NCBI RefSeq assembly: GCF_048268085.1
Contig: NZ_JBLWWF010000009.1
Location: 62,001 to 126,000, forward strand
Source of the DNA: Neptunicella sp048268085
GTDB taxonomy: Bacteria > Pseudomonadota > Gammaproteobacteria > Enterobacterales > Alteromonadaceae
Direction: 5' to 3'
DNA: 64,000 nucleotides
How positions within the stretch are numbered: position 1 is the first letter of the stretch; the number at the start of each line of letters is the position of its first letter. The notes beneath the pieces were generated by a model that had not been told where the DNA came from, did not search any database, and worked only from the letters and a program-made list of their open reading frames with translations. The translations under genes and the position numbers were made by a program. Positions 53,767 through 63,154 of this stretch are shown here, in pieces.

Positions 53767-54192
53767 TTATTCTATATCGATTGAAAAGTACTTTGCTTCG
53801 AACTTCATTCCCTTATTTAAATAAAACTGGTGTGCCGCTTGTCTGGAAACCCCGGATACCAGTCGTAACTGGGCACAGTGTCGCTGTTTCGCGAAATCCA
53901 CCAGCCAGTCGAACAATTGCCCTCCATAACCTTTTGAACGATTGCCGTCGGCAGTAATCAACTCTTCAATTTCCAGATACTTTCCGGTATGCAACCACTC
54001 GGAAATCCTAAACCCGGCCGCAGATTTTATCTCGTCTCCATCTTCCAGACAGGCCAACCGATAACCGGTTTGCGATTCCATTCGCTCCACTTGTTGCAAA
54101 AACGCTTCAAGCGATAGATGGGGTCGCAGGCCAGACAACACCGCAAAACATCTGATTTTATCTGCCTCTGTTGCAACTAGCCTAAACTGCAT
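53767..54192 (-). CDS. GNAT-family N-acetyltransferase
   Basis: 141 residues. The acetyl-CoA loop region RSKGYGGQLFDWLVDFAKQ (Q/RxxGxG/A) and the C-terminal VSGVSRQAAHQFYLNKGMKFE are typical of GNAT proteins. Substrate unknown. It lies 20 bases before the histidine kinase on the same strand (downstream in transcription), so it may be the last gene of that operon. Confidence 0.85.
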   Translation of the reverse strand: MQFRLVATEADKIRCFAVLSGLRPHLSLEAFLQQVERMESQTGYRLACLEDGDEIKSAAGFRISEWLHTGKYLEIEELITADGNRSKGYGGQLFDWLVDFAKQRHCAQLRLVSGVSRQAAHQFYLNKGMKFEAKYFSIDIE

Positions 54193-54211
54193 TTTTACTG
54201 TTTCCCGTTAA

Positions 54212-55564
54212 TTAAAATATCAAGCTGAACAGTGCACCACCGGCATCACTGCGACTCAGTTTAACACTGCCCCCATGGGCAATCATGACCTGACGGGTTA
54301 ATGCCAGCCCCACGCCGGAACCTTCTTTTTTGGTGGTAAAAAAGGGCACAAACACTTTATGTTTTAATTCATCCGCAATGCCATGACCATTATCTGCCAC
54401 TTCAATCACCACATGTCCACGCCGATTCAATAAGGCGCGCATGGTTACTTCGGGCTGAGGAATGTTTTCCAATGCCTGCTCTGCGTTATTTAACAGATTA
54501 ATCAGTATTTGCTCGACCATCTGCACATCAACTGTCATTTCCAGAGTTTGAGGCTGAATATCGGTAATCAGGCGAATGCCCTTTTGTTGCCACTGTTGCG
54601 TTGCCAACGTTTGCACCTGGGTAAATAACTGCTGAATATGGATACGTTTAATATTGGGAGCCGGCAATCGGGTCAATCGTCGGTAACTGCCGACAAATTG
54701 CATCAGTCCTTCGCTACGACGGGCTACCGTTTGCACTGCATGAGCAATGTCATCCAATTCGTCAGTCAGCTCAGGTAAGCTTTGAGCCTTGCCTTTAGCA
54801 TCTTCAACCAAATCCACGGCTGTTTTGGCCAGTGAAGCGACCGGGGTAATGCTATTCATAATTTCATGGGTTAATACCCTGACCAGATCTTGCCATGCCT
54901 GCAATTGTGCGTGGTCCAACTCACTTTGAATATCCTGTAAACTGAACAAACGCTCAGACTGACCGGCAATAATGATTTGAGTGGCAGATACCGCCAACTG
55001 GTGTTGCATATCGTCGACCATAAAATCGACCAGTCGCCGTTGTCCGGCCTCCAGACTCGCCAATTGCCGCGCAAAATCATCACCAAACTGGGCTAAATCG
55101 GATAAACGCTGTACGTGATAACTACCAAATAAACGACGGGCGCTGTTATTCCATAACACAATGTCGTCATTGGCATGGATACTCATTAATGGCACCGGCA
55201 CATGCTCAACAACAGCTTTTAAGTGGCGCAGCTGTTGTTCCTGATCAGCACGACTGGTTTGAAAACGGGTAAGAATTTCACTGAAAGCTTGCCCCAGTTC
55301 GGCAAAACCGGCACCCAAATGCTGAAATTCAAAACGTTGTGAAAAATCAGAATAACGTGCCGCCTGCAAAAACCGGGTTAGTTCGGTATTGGTCTTACGA
55401 ATAAAACGCACTACCTCGACGGCCTGCGCAATCAGCAATATCAGCACCAACAGACTGGCCGCCTGATAGCCACCATGGGATAAAAACACACTCAACAGAA
55501 TCAGCATCAACATCAACAGCACAATGCGGATGCTGAGTAACAGAGAAAAACGATTAAAGCCCAT
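54212..55564 (-). CDS. Sensor histidine kinase, NtrY/AtoS-like
   Basis: 450 residues. Two N-terminal helices (about 8-52), a HAMP-like segment, a PAS domain (about 115-210; HVPVPLMSIHANDDIVLWNN), then H-box with His233 in LTHEIMNSITPV, N-box NLLNNAEQALE, G1 DNGHGIAD, F FVPFFTTK and G2 GSGVGLALTRQV. The H-box is that of kinases paired with NtrC-type regulators. Its start overlaps the regulator gene by 11 bases, and it is transcribed after it. Confidence 0.92.
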   Translation of the reverse strand: MGFNRFSLLLSIRIVLLMLMLILLSVFLSHGGYQAASLLVLILLIAQAVEVVRFIRKTNTELTRFLQAARYSDFSQRFEFQHLGAGFAELGQAFSEILTRFQTSRADQEQQLRHLKAVVEHVPVPLMSIHANDDIVLWNNSARRLFGSYHVQRLSDLAQFGDDFARQLASLEAGQRRLVDFMVDDMQHQLAVSATQIIIAGQSERLFSLQDIQSELDHAQLQAWQDLVRVLTHEIMNSITPVASLAKTAVDLVEDAKGKAQSLPELTDELDDIAHAVQTVARRSEGLMQFVGSYRRLTRLPAPNIKRIHIQQLFTQVQTLATQQWQQKGIRLITDIQPQTLEMTVDVQMVEQILINLLNNAEQALENIPQPEVTMRALLNRRGHVVIEVADNGHGIADELKHKVFVPFFTTKKEGSGVGLALTRQVMIAHGGSVKLSRSDAGGALFSLIF

Positions 55565-56981
55565 GCTTTTCCATTCTCCGGTATAACGCTGCGCGAGTTA
55601 GACCCAGCGCTTTAGCGGCATGACTGATATTAAACCGATGTTTTTTCAATGCCTGCTCGATCGCTGTTTTTTCCAGTCGCTCCAGATTCAAATCCTCGTT
55701 ATCGGTTATCTCGATGTGTTTTGTGGTAACCGCCAATGCCGCGTTGGTTGCCAGTTCACCGGCCTGATTAGGCGTCAGTTCCAGCTGAAAATCCTGTTCT
55801 GTCAGTTGTGTCGAAGTGGTTAGGATCACCGCCCGTTCAATGGCATGGCGTAATGCCCGCACATTACCCGGCCAGGGATAATCCCGTATTTTTTGCATTG
55901 CCCCTGCAGAGATCGTCATATCCGTTTTGGCATATTTTTTAGCGTAAAGCGCTAGATAGTGCAGCGCAATAGGTTGTATATCTTCCTTGCGATCCCGCAG
56001 CGGGGGCAACGCAATTTCAACCGTATTGAGACGGAACAGTAAATCCTGACGAAAGCGCGATTCATTGGTTAATTCCGATTTGGCCACATTGGTTGCGGCA
56101 ATCACTCTGACATCGATATCGACAGGCTTATTGGTGCCCAGTGGTGTAACCTGACGCTGAGCCAATACCGTCAGCAGTTTTGCCTGTAAATGCAACGGAA
56201 TATTACCAATTTCGTCCAGAAACAGCGTGCCTCCCTGAGCGGCCTGTAATCGGCCAATGCGCTCCTCGTTAGCACCAGTAAAAGCGCCTTTTTTATGCCC
56301 GAATAATTCACTTTCAAATAGGGTTTCAGATACCGCCCCCAGATCCACTGCCATAAACACATGCTGACACCGCTGACTTTGTGCATGCAACTGACGGGCA
56401 ACCAATTCCTTTCCGGTGCCGTTTTCCCCCAGTATCAATACATTAGCTTGTGTCGGTGCGCTGCGCGCAATTAGCGACATCACCTGTTGCATTGCCGCAG
56501 ATTGTCCCAGAATAAGTGGACCGGAAACCTGTGCACTGGCGGTCGCCAATAATTGGTTAGCCTGACGAAGACTATTCGCCTCGCGGCGTGACTGACCAAG
56601 CTGCACTGCGGCAGAAAGGGTAGCGACCACTTTTTCATTTTGCCAGGGTTTGGCAATAAAATCGGTGGCCCCCAGTTTCATCGCTTCAACCACCGTATCG
56701 ACTCCACCGTGTGCGGTGATCATCACCACCACCGCAAGCGGATCAAGCTGCAAAATACGCTGTAACCATTGATAACCTTGCTGGCCTGAGCTTTCCCCTG
56801 GCCCAAAATTCATATCCAGCAAAATGGCATCAAAGCGATGTTCGGCCAGTAGGGTGGGAATATGTTGTGGCTGATTACAGATACTCACATCGGAAAAATG
56901 CCGTTTTAACAGTAATTTTCCTGCCACCAGAATATCTTCATCATCATCGACGATCAGCACATGACCCTGCTGCTTATCCAA
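55554..56981 (-). CDS. Sigma54-dependent response regulator (NtrC family)
   Basis: 475 residues: receiver (Asp56 in AILLDMNFG), AAA+ activator domain with Walker A GENGTGKE (185-192) and GAFTGA (232-237), which contacts sigma54, and a Fis-type helix-turn-helix (about 443-472, NISHAAKALGLTRAALYRRM). The start is TTG with GGAG seven bases upstream; the nearby ATG is out of frame. It is divergent from the efflux operon, and the 188-base gap contains three 16-bp dyads and a -24/-12 promoter, so it probably activates that operon. Confidence 0.93.
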   Translation of the reverse strand: MDKQQGHVLIVDDDEDILVAGKLLLKRHFSDVSICNQPQHIPTLLAEHRFDAILLDMNFGPGESSGQQGYQWLQRILQLDPLAVVVMITAHGGVDTVVEAMKLGATDFIAKPWQNEKVVATLSAAVQLGQSRREANSLRQANQLLATASAQVSGPLILGQSAAMQQVMSLIARSAPTQANVLILGENGTGKELVARQLHAQSQRCQHVFMAVDLGAVSETLFESELFGHKKGAFTGANEERIGRLQAAQGGTLFLDEIGNIPLHLQAKLLTVLAQRQVTPLGTNKPVDIDVRVIAATNVAKSELTNESRFRQDLLFRLNTVEIALPPLRDRKEDIQPIALHYLALYAKKYAKTDMTISAGAMQKIRDYPWPGNVRALRHAIERAVILTTSTQLTEQDFQLELTPNQAGELATNAALAVTTKHIEITDNEDLNLERLEKTAIEQALKKHRFNISHAAKALGLTRAALYRRMEKHGL

Positions 56982-57008
56982 TCCATCACTCCGCTTGCTA
57001 ATTATAAC

Positions 57009-57069
57009 TGTTCATTATCGTACACCTGATGTTCAATTTCGCACAACAAAAACTGTCCATTAATGAACA
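57009..57069. promoter_or_regulatory. Three candidate enhancer dyads for the NtrC-like regulator
   Basis: TGTTCATTATCGTACA (57009), TGTTCAATTTCGCACA (57030) and TGTCCATTAATGAACA (57054) share TGTYCA-N4-YGNACA. Starts are 21 and 24 bases apart, about two helical turns. Centres lie about 72-117 bases upstream of the expected start site, typical for sigma54 enhancers. Confidence 0.7.
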
Positions 57070-57108
57070 CTTAAAATAAATATCCTTTAAAAACAATAGA
57101 TTAAATAT

Positions 57109-57124
57109 TGGTACGCTTATTGAT
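57109..57124 (+). promoter_or_regulatory. Putative sigma54 (-24/-12) promoter of the efflux operon
   Basis: TGGTACGCTTATTGAT matches TGGCACG-N4-TTGCW in the GG and TTG blocks, with 10 bases between GG and the -12 GA (consensus GC). It lies about 45 bases before the adaptor gene. Confidence 0.65.
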
Positions 57125-57169
57125 ATGTTTTCTATTAATTCCGTCGTGATTAACTAATAGCGAAAAACT

Positions 57170-58480
57170 ATGCAAAACCAGCTCAGTTCCATTCCCCAAT
57201 CCGTTAGTGCTAAGCCTTCTGCGGTGTCAGGTTCGGGAATGGATCGCAAAGTCAGTAAAAAAAGCAAAACTTATAAATGGCCCATGCTTATCGCTGGTAT
57301 GGTTTTGCTATTTGCGTGGCTAGCTTATCAGTCTTTCAGTACCTCATCGGGAAAGGCTCTGACTGTTAACAGCGAGCGAGTGGTGATTTCCACCGTCAGC
57401 AGTGGCATCTTCGAGGATTTTATTCCGCTGCGCGGCCGGGTCACCCCCGCCAAAACCCTGTTTCTTGATGCGATTGAAGGCGGGCGGGTAGAACGCATTC
57501 TGGTGGAAGATGGTGCCAATCTCCAAGCCGGTGATTTAATCGTGGAATTGTCCAATGCCTCGTTACAACTGAATGTGCTGGGTAACGAAGCGCGGGTTGC
57601 CGAACAGCTGAATAATATGCGTAGTATCGAACTCAGTCTGGAGCAGAACCGCCTGCAACATAAACGCAATTTGGTGGATATTAATTACCAGATTTCCATG
57701 CTAACCCGGCAGTTAAAACGCGAGGCGACGCTGGTTAAAAACGATTCCATTAGCCAGTCTCAATATGCGGATACCCAGGATACACTCAACTGGTACAAAA
57801 GCCGTCTCAAACTGACTCTGGAAAGTCAGGCCTCTGATGCCAAAATGCAGGAAGCACAGCTAGCGTTTTTGCGCGAAACCAGCAGCCGACTGGAACACAA
57901 TCTGGAAATTTCGCGGCAAAATCTGGACAACATGAATGTACGCGCTCCGGTGGCGGGCAAATTATCCGGATTCAATGTAGAAATTGGTCAAAGCATTGGT
58001 CGTGGCGAACGTCTGGGACAAATCGACACACCCAATGATTACAAACTGACTGCATTGATTGATGAATTTTATCTGGGGCGAGTGGATATTGGCCAACAGG
58101 TGCAATACGACCAGTATCAACTGCAAGTCTCCAAAATTTACCCACAAGTACAAAATGGCCAGTTTGAAGTGGATTTAGCCTTTGTCGGGCAACAACCCCG
58201 CAATATACGACGCGGTCAAACGATTCAGACCAAACTGACTCTCGGTGATGAAAGTAAAGCCTTACTTATTCCCAATGGCGCTTTTTATCAGGATACCGGC
58301 GGTAACTGGATATTTGTTGTGACTGCTGACGGTAGCCAAGCGGTGCGACGTCCGGTGCGTTTGGGACGACGTAACAGTCAATTTATTGAAGTGATTGAAG
58401 GACTGGAACAGGGTGAACGGGTCATCACCAGTCCTTACACCAGTTACCAGAATATGCAAACACTTAACCTTGCCCAATAA
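57170..58480 (+). CDS. HlyD/MacA-family efflux adaptor (membrane fusion protein)
   Basis: 436 residues. One N-terminal membrane helix (about 37-53, WPMLIAGMVLLFAWLAY), a lipoyl/barrel-sandwich split in two (VERILVEDGANLQAGDLIVEL and NVRAPVAGKLSGFNVEIGQ), a coiled-coil hairpin between them (about 125-250) and a C-terminal beta-barrel and MP domain. It links the inner-membrane ABC transporter to an outer-membrane channel, which is not in the window. Followed by the ATPase after 11 bases. Only a weak ribosome-binding site precedes the ATG. Confidence 0.92.
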   Translation: MQNQLSSIPQSVSAKPSAVSGSGMDRKVSKKSKTYKWPMLIAGMVLLFAWLAYQSFSTSSGKALTVNSERVVISTVSSGIFEDFIPLRGRVTPAKTLFLDAIEGGRVERILVEDGANLQAGDLIVELSNASLQLNVLGNEARVAEQLNNMRSIELSLEQNRLQHKRNLVDINYQISMLTRQLKREATLVKNDSISQSQYADTQDTLNWYKSRLKLTLESQASDAKMQEAQLAFLRETSSRLEHNLEISRQNLDNMNVRAPVAGKLSGFNVEIGQSIGRGERLGQIDTPNDYKLTALIDEFYLGRVDIGQQVQYDQYQLQVSKIYPQVQNGQFEVDLAFVGQQPRNIRRGQTIQTKLTLGDESKALLIPNGAFYQDTGGNWIFVVTADGSQAVRRPVRLGRRNSQFIEVIEGLEQGERVITSPYTSYQNMQTLNLAQ

Positions 58481-58491
58481 GGATCAGAATT

Positions 58492-59172
58492 ATGTTAAAG
58501 CTGCACAATTTAAGTAAATTTTTCCAGACCGATGAAATCGAGACCGTCGCGCTTAATAACGTCAATATTGAAATTGCCCGGGGCGAATTTGTTGCCATTA
58601 TGGGCCCTTCAGGCTGTGGAAAATCAACCCTGCTGAATATTATCGGCATGCTGGATAGTCCCTCGGAAGGCCAATACCATTTTATGCAAGAACAGGTCGC
58701 GGGTTACTCCGAGGCTCGACTGGCACAAATTCGTAAACAAAACATCGGATTTATTTTTCAGAACTTCAACCTGATTGACGAATTGACGGTAGAAGAAAAT
58801 ATCGAACTGGCGTTGTTGTATCACAATATTCCCGCAAACGAACGCAAACAGCGGGTTGCCAATGTCATGGATAAAGTCGGCATCGCCCATCGCGCTAAAC
58901 ATCGCCCCAGTCAACTGTCTGGAGGTCAGCAACAACGCGTAGCAGTGGCCCGTGCGGTAGTGGGTGATCAGGCGATGATTCTGGCCGATGAGCCCACCGG
59001 CAATTTGGACAGCGCTCATGGTCAGGAAGTGATGGATATGCTTAAAGCATTAAATGCAGAAGGCACCACCATTGTGATGGTTACCCATAGTCCGGCTCAT
59101 GCCGATTATGCCAGCCGGATTATTAACCTGTTTGATGGTCACGTAGTGACTGAAAACGTTCGCGCAGCCTAG
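58492..59172 (+). CDS. ABC transporter ATP-binding protein, MacB/LolD-like
   Basis: 226 residues. Walker A GPSGCGKST (38-46), Q-loop NFNLIDELTVEEN, signature LSGGQQQRVAVARA, Walker B MILADEPTGNLDSA and switch His in VTHSPAHA. The subfamily pattern is that of MacB/LolD/FtsE type III-like exporters. AAGGA precedes the ATG. It works with the 844-residue permease encoded 20 bases downstream and the adaptor upstream. Confidence 0.95.
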   Translation: MLKLHNLSKFFQTDEIETVALNNVNIEIARGEFVAIMGPSGCGKSTLLNIIGMLDSPSEGQYHFMQEQVAGYSEARLAQIRKQNIGFIFQNFNLIDELTVEENIELALLYHNIPANERKQRVANVMDKVGIAHRAKHRPSQLSGGQQQRVAVARAVVGDQAMILADEPTGNLDSAHGQEVMDMLKALNAEGTTIVMVTHSPAHADYASRIINLFDGHVVTENVRAA

Positions 59173-59192
59173 GCAAAATAGAGGATTTCCTG

Positions 59193-61727
59193 ATGTTTCA
59201 GCATTATCTCATTACCGCATGGCGCAATATTGTTAAAAATGGGCTGTTTTCCGGTATCAATATTTTTGGTCTGGCCGTTGGTCTGGCAAGCTGTATTCTG
59301 ATTATGCTGTTTGTCCGTGCAGAAATCGGCTACGACAGCTGGATCAAGGACAGTGATCGTGTGGTTCGGCTACATTCTGCCTATCATATTCCCGGTCGCC
59401 CGCCATTTTTAACCGTGCGTTCTGCTGGCCGTATGATGGAAGCGATAAGGGATTACGCCAGTAATGAAGTGGCAGACGGTGTGCGTCTGATTCAGTTTCA
59501 GCAGACTATCCAGCAACAAGATGATGCCTTTCCCGAACAAGTCACCCTGGCCGATGGCAGCTTTTTTAATGTGCTGGACTTACCCTTTGTGCATGGCGAT
59601 AAACAGGCGTCTTTCAACAAACCTTTCGATTTGGTTGTGACGGAAGAAACAGCGCAAAAATACTTTGGCCGTACCGATGTGGTCGGTGAAACCATGACTA
59701 TCTGTTGTGTGAGCGATCAACCCACCACACTGCCAATTACCGGTGTGATTAAAGACTTGCCCGACGCCACCCATTTTAATTTACATATGCTGGTGTACCT
59801 GCAACCGGCGTTGTTTGCCGACAACTCCAGCATGCTGGATACCTGGACTAGTGTGAATGTATATACCTACTTCAAGCTTAATCCAGGCATTAGCGTTGAG
59901 CAGTTACAACAGCGCATCGATTACTGGGTTAATAATGAAAGTCCGTTTGTACAAATATTCGAGCAGAATGTCGGCAGTATGCAAAACAATTCAAAAGTCA
60001 CTGATTACTTACAACACAAAGTGATGCCGCTGACAGATCTGCATCTGCATGCTCGCGATGACGCTGGAAATATGGGTGACTTTAGTGCCATGGGTGACTA
60101 TAAAATGGTGGTGACTTTTATCATTGTTGCGGCGCTGATCCTGTTAATCGCCTGCATAAACTTTATGAATCTGGCCACCGCCAGAGCCAGCCAGCGGGCC
60201 CGTGAAGTGGCCATGCGCAAGGTTTTAGGTGCCAGTCGCACTCAGGTAGCAATGCAATTTTTGAGTGAAGCGGTTGCCATCGTGTTGATTGCCCTGCTGT
60301 TTGCCTTGGTGGCAGTGGAGATTTGTCTGCCTTTTTACAACGCGCTATTAAACCGGGAGCTAAGCCTTAATCTATTCGATGATCCGCAATTATTCTTGGG
60401 ATTAATTGCCGTGGCACTGTTGGTTGGAATAGGTGCGGGTCTCTATCCTGCGTTGTATTTATCCCGTTTTATGCCAGCGCATATTCTGCAGGCCAGCAAA
60501 GGTGGTGAGTCAGGCGGTTCCGCCACATTACGTACCGCTCTGGTTATTTTTCAGTTTGCCATCTCCATCATTCTGGTCATCTGCACCATTGTGGTATATG
60601 GCCAAACACTGTATGCCAACAAAATTGATGTAGGCTACCAAAGCGACAACAAGTTAATTCTTAATGTACGAGCTGCAGGCAATAATCTGCAAAGTCTGAA
60701 GCAAGAATTACTCAACTTGCCAGAAATCACTTCTGTGGTGTTTTCATCTGAAGCGCCCACTCAGGATAATGAAAATAACCGCCAGTTTACCCTGATCCCG
60801 CAAAGTGCCGACAGCGACTCAGGCTTGGCCGCGCCAATCCAGCAAGTTCTCAATTATTACAGTACCGATTATGGATTCTTTGAAGCCTATAACATCAGCC
60901 CTATTGCCGGACGTTTATTTGATCAGGCCTATGGCACAGACAAAGCCGTTCAGCAACCGGATGGTGACAATAACATTGGCGCCGCGTCAGTTATTCTGAA
61001 TGAATCAGCGGCACGCCGCTTAGGTTTTAGCCAGCCCGCTCAGGCGATTGGGCGTACGCTGGAGTCGAACTTATTCGGCAATGGCCTGCACCACCTGACC
61101 ATTATCGGTGTCACGCCAGATATTTATTTCCGCTCGATCAAATTCGATATTCGCCCCAGCGTTTATCTGTTGCGGGAAGATCGTTTTAGAGTGGCAAATC
61201 TGTCATTTAGAACCGATAACTTGCCGGCCCTGATCAGTAAAGTGGAAAGCATCTGGAAAGCCCAGGTACCTATGCAACCCATCAGTCTGCAATTCTTAAC
61301 CGAGATGATGGTGGCCCAATATAATGATGACGTGACCACTGCCAAAATGTTCTCAGCGTTTTCACTATTGGCTATCGTGGTTGCCTGTCTGGGATTATAT
61401 GGTTTGGCGGCCTTTACCGCTGAACGACGTACCAGAGAAATAGGTATTCGCAAGGTAATGGGTGCGCAGGTAAGGGACATTGTTAAGTTACTCATCTGGC
61501 AATTTTCCAAACCGGTGTTTATTGCCAACCTTATCGCCTGGCCACTGGGAACCTATGCGATGCTAAGCTGGTTGCAGCAATTTCCCTATCGGCTCGACCT
61601 GTTCTGGCTGGTGCCGATATGTTTGGTGACGGGCTTACTTTCACTGCTTATTGCCTGGGCAACGGTGGGTGGCAACGCGGCCAAAGTGGCCCGAGGCAAC
61701 CCGGTCGATTCGTTACGCCATGAGTAA
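59193..61727 (+). CDS. ABC transporter permease with two MacB-PCD/FtsX units
   Basis: 844 residues. Two tandem units: TM1 (about 20-42), an extracytoplasmic MacB-type domain (about 45-295), three TM helices (about 305-420), then a second unit beginning near residue 445 with its own periplasmic domain and three C-terminal helices containing ERRTREIGIRKVMGAQV. This duplicated form differs from MacB (fused ATPase, one unit) and fits the FtsX-like exporters of Bacteroidetes and Alteromonadales. Substrate unknown; antimicrobial peptide or self-made compound are possibilities by context. GAGGA precedes the ATG. Confidence 0.9.
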   Translation: MFQHYLITAWRNIVKNGLFSGINIFGLAVGLASCILIMLFVRAEIGYDSWIKDSDRVVRLHSAYHIPGRPPFLTVRSAGRMMEAIRDYASNEVADGVRLIQFQQTIQQQDDAFPEQVTLADGSFFNVLDLPFVHGDKQASFNKPFDLVVTEETAQKYFGRTDVVGETMTICCVSDQPTTLPITGVIKDLPDATHFNLHMLVYLQPALFADNSSMLDTWTSVNVYTYFKLNPGISVEQLQQRIDYWVNNESPFVQIFEQNVGSMQNNSKVTDYLQHKVMPLTDLHLHARDDAGNMGDFSAMGDYKMVVTFIIVAALILLIACINFMNLATARASQRAREVAMRKVLGASRTQVAMQFLSEAVAIVLIALLFALVAVEICLPFYNALLNRELSLNLFDDPQLFLGLIAVALLVGIGAGLYPALYLSRFMPAHILQASKGGESGGSATLRTALVIFQFAISIILVICTIVVYGQTLYANKIDVGYQSDNKLILNVRAAGNNLQSLKQELLNLPEITSVVFSSEAPTQDNENNRQFTLIPQSADSDSGLAAPIQQVLNYYSTDYGFFEAYNISPIAGRLFDQAYGTDKAVQQPDGDNNIGAASVILNESAARRLGFSQPAQAIGRTLESNLFGNGLHHLTIIGVTPDIYFRSIKFDIRPSVYLLREDRFRVANLSFRTDNLPALISKVESIWKAQVPMQPISLQFLTEMMVAQYNDDVTTAKMFSAFSLLAIVVACLGLYGLAAFTAERRTREIGIRKVMGAQVRDIVKLLIWQFSKPVFIANLIAWPLGTYAMLSWLQQFPYRLDLFWLVPICLVTGLLSLLIAWATVGGNAAKVARGNPVDSLRHE

Positions 61728-61740
61728 TACGGTTATTCCA

Positions 61741-61774
61741 GAACCATATACAGAACCTACTCTGTATATGGTTC
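61741..61774. terminator. Long hairpin between convergent permease and DUF885 genes
   Basis: A perfect 14-bp stem (GAACCATATACAGA / TCTGTATATGGTTC) with a 6-base loop between the two stop codons. No T-tract on either side; it may end both transcripts. Confidence 0.7.
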
Positions 61775-61797
61775 GAAGGCAGGTGAGAGCCGGATAA

Positions 61798-63078
61798 TTA
61801 CCAATCCAACGAAGATGGCAGTCTGGGTGACGACAATATTTGAGTGAATCGCGCCCAGCGTTGATCCTGATCATCGGTTTGTTCAACATAGGTTTTGATC
61901 ATATCTTTCCCCCAGTTGTAGTTGATCACATAGGCACCATAGGTATCAAAAAAACGCACTCGCTGGGTGGCTTTTTCCTTGCTGCTAAAACTGTATTTTT
62001 GCAATAACGCCACCGCTTTATTTTTATCAATATCACCATTGATATACATACGCGCGATCTCATTACTGGCGTAACTTAACTTACTGGTCAATGCGGCAAA
62101 ATGCTCAAAGGATTCGGCTAATGCGGGATCAATTCCTGCCAGAGGAAACAAAACACTTTTCTCGAATTCCGCCTTTTGATTACCGGGAAATGCCAACTCA
62201 ATACCATAGTTTGCGCTACCTTCGGCAATCAACGACTGTGGGCTAAATAGCGGGTACACGCTAAACTCAACCCAGCCACGTTTCTTAACTAAATTATCTT
62301 CCAATAATGCATTGTAGGTATGATGGCCGGGGTAACCTTCGTGACAGCCTAAATCTACCGCACGGGAAATATCGATAGGATATTCGGTATTGACCTGAAT
62401 CAAACTGTAGGCATTACCTTTATACCAGTTATAACCGCTCCAGGGTTTGTCGGTAACATACTCCAGGGTAAAGTTTTCATCATCCAGCAGCCCAATATGC
62501 GCTTTAGTGCGGTTGCGACATTCTTCAATGGCCCGATCAAACACAGTGGTTAATTTGTCTTTAGGAATTTCGAACTGTTTTTTGAACGCCGCGATACGAC
62601 TTTCTATTGAACCGCTACCGGGGAGCATTTTTTCCAGTTCTGCGACCAAAGGGTCAAAATCAGATAGCTTATTGTGCGGGGCTTCGGTGTCATATAAATC
62701 GCGACTTTGTGCATCAAAATCGAGTTTTTCTACTCCGGATAAATTTTTCCCGTGAGCGACCAATGCAACCAGTTGCTGATCCAGATAATAAATCCGTAAA
62801 CGCTGCATTAGTTCGGTATCGGCTGATAGCGTTGGTAACTGAGTACGCAATATTTCAGCATCACTGACAATCTGATCGACAGGTAACTTTTTGCCCTTCG
62901 CTTCTTCGGCCCATTCTTTGGGGCCGTAGTAGGCATCCACATAACCGGAGTCATGTTCGCCCAATGCCAACACCAGTTTCACGTATTGTTCAGCGGTCTC
63001 ATCCAACGATTGGGCTCCCCATAGTGGACTCAAAAAGAAGACGGTAAATAGTAAGGTTAATAATTTTATTCTTTGCAT
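61798..63078 (-). CDS. DUF885 family exported putative metallohydrolase
   Basis: 426 residues with a signal peptide (about 1-22, FLSPLWGAQS). The motif CHEGYPGHHTYN (His246, Glu247, His252, His253) marks DUF885, but the protein is about 170 residues shorter than the usual DUF885 proteins and the first gene of this window, lacking part of the N-terminal helical region. It may represent a separate subfamily. Weak ribosome-binding site. Enzymatic substrate unknown. Confidence 0.82.
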   Translation of the reverse strand: MQRIKLLTLLFTVFFLSPLWGAQSLDETAEQYVKLVLALGEHDSGYVDAYYGPKEWAEEAKGKKLPVDQIVSDAEILRTQLPTLSADTELMQRLRIYYLDQQLVALVAHGKNLSGVEKLDFDAQSRDLYDTEAPHNKLSDFDPLVAELEKMLPGSGSIESRIAAFKKQFEIPKDKLTTVFDRAIEECRNRTKAHIGLLDDENFTLEYVTDKPWSGYNWYKGNAYSLIQVNTEYPIDISRAVDLGCHEGYPGHHTYNALLEDNLVKKRGWVEFSVYPLFSPQSLIAEGSANYGIELAFPGNQKAEFEKSVLFPLAGIDPALAESFEHFAALTSKLSYASNEIARMYINGDIDKNKAVALLQKYSFSSKEKATQRVRFFDTYGAYVINYNWGKDMIKTYVEQTDDQDQRWARFTQILSSPRLPSSLDW

Positions 63079-63154
63079 TGTGTTATGCCATGGTAAGAGA
63101 AAAACAGACGCTAACGATAGTACTCAATCTATCCACACACCTTCAAGGATAAAC

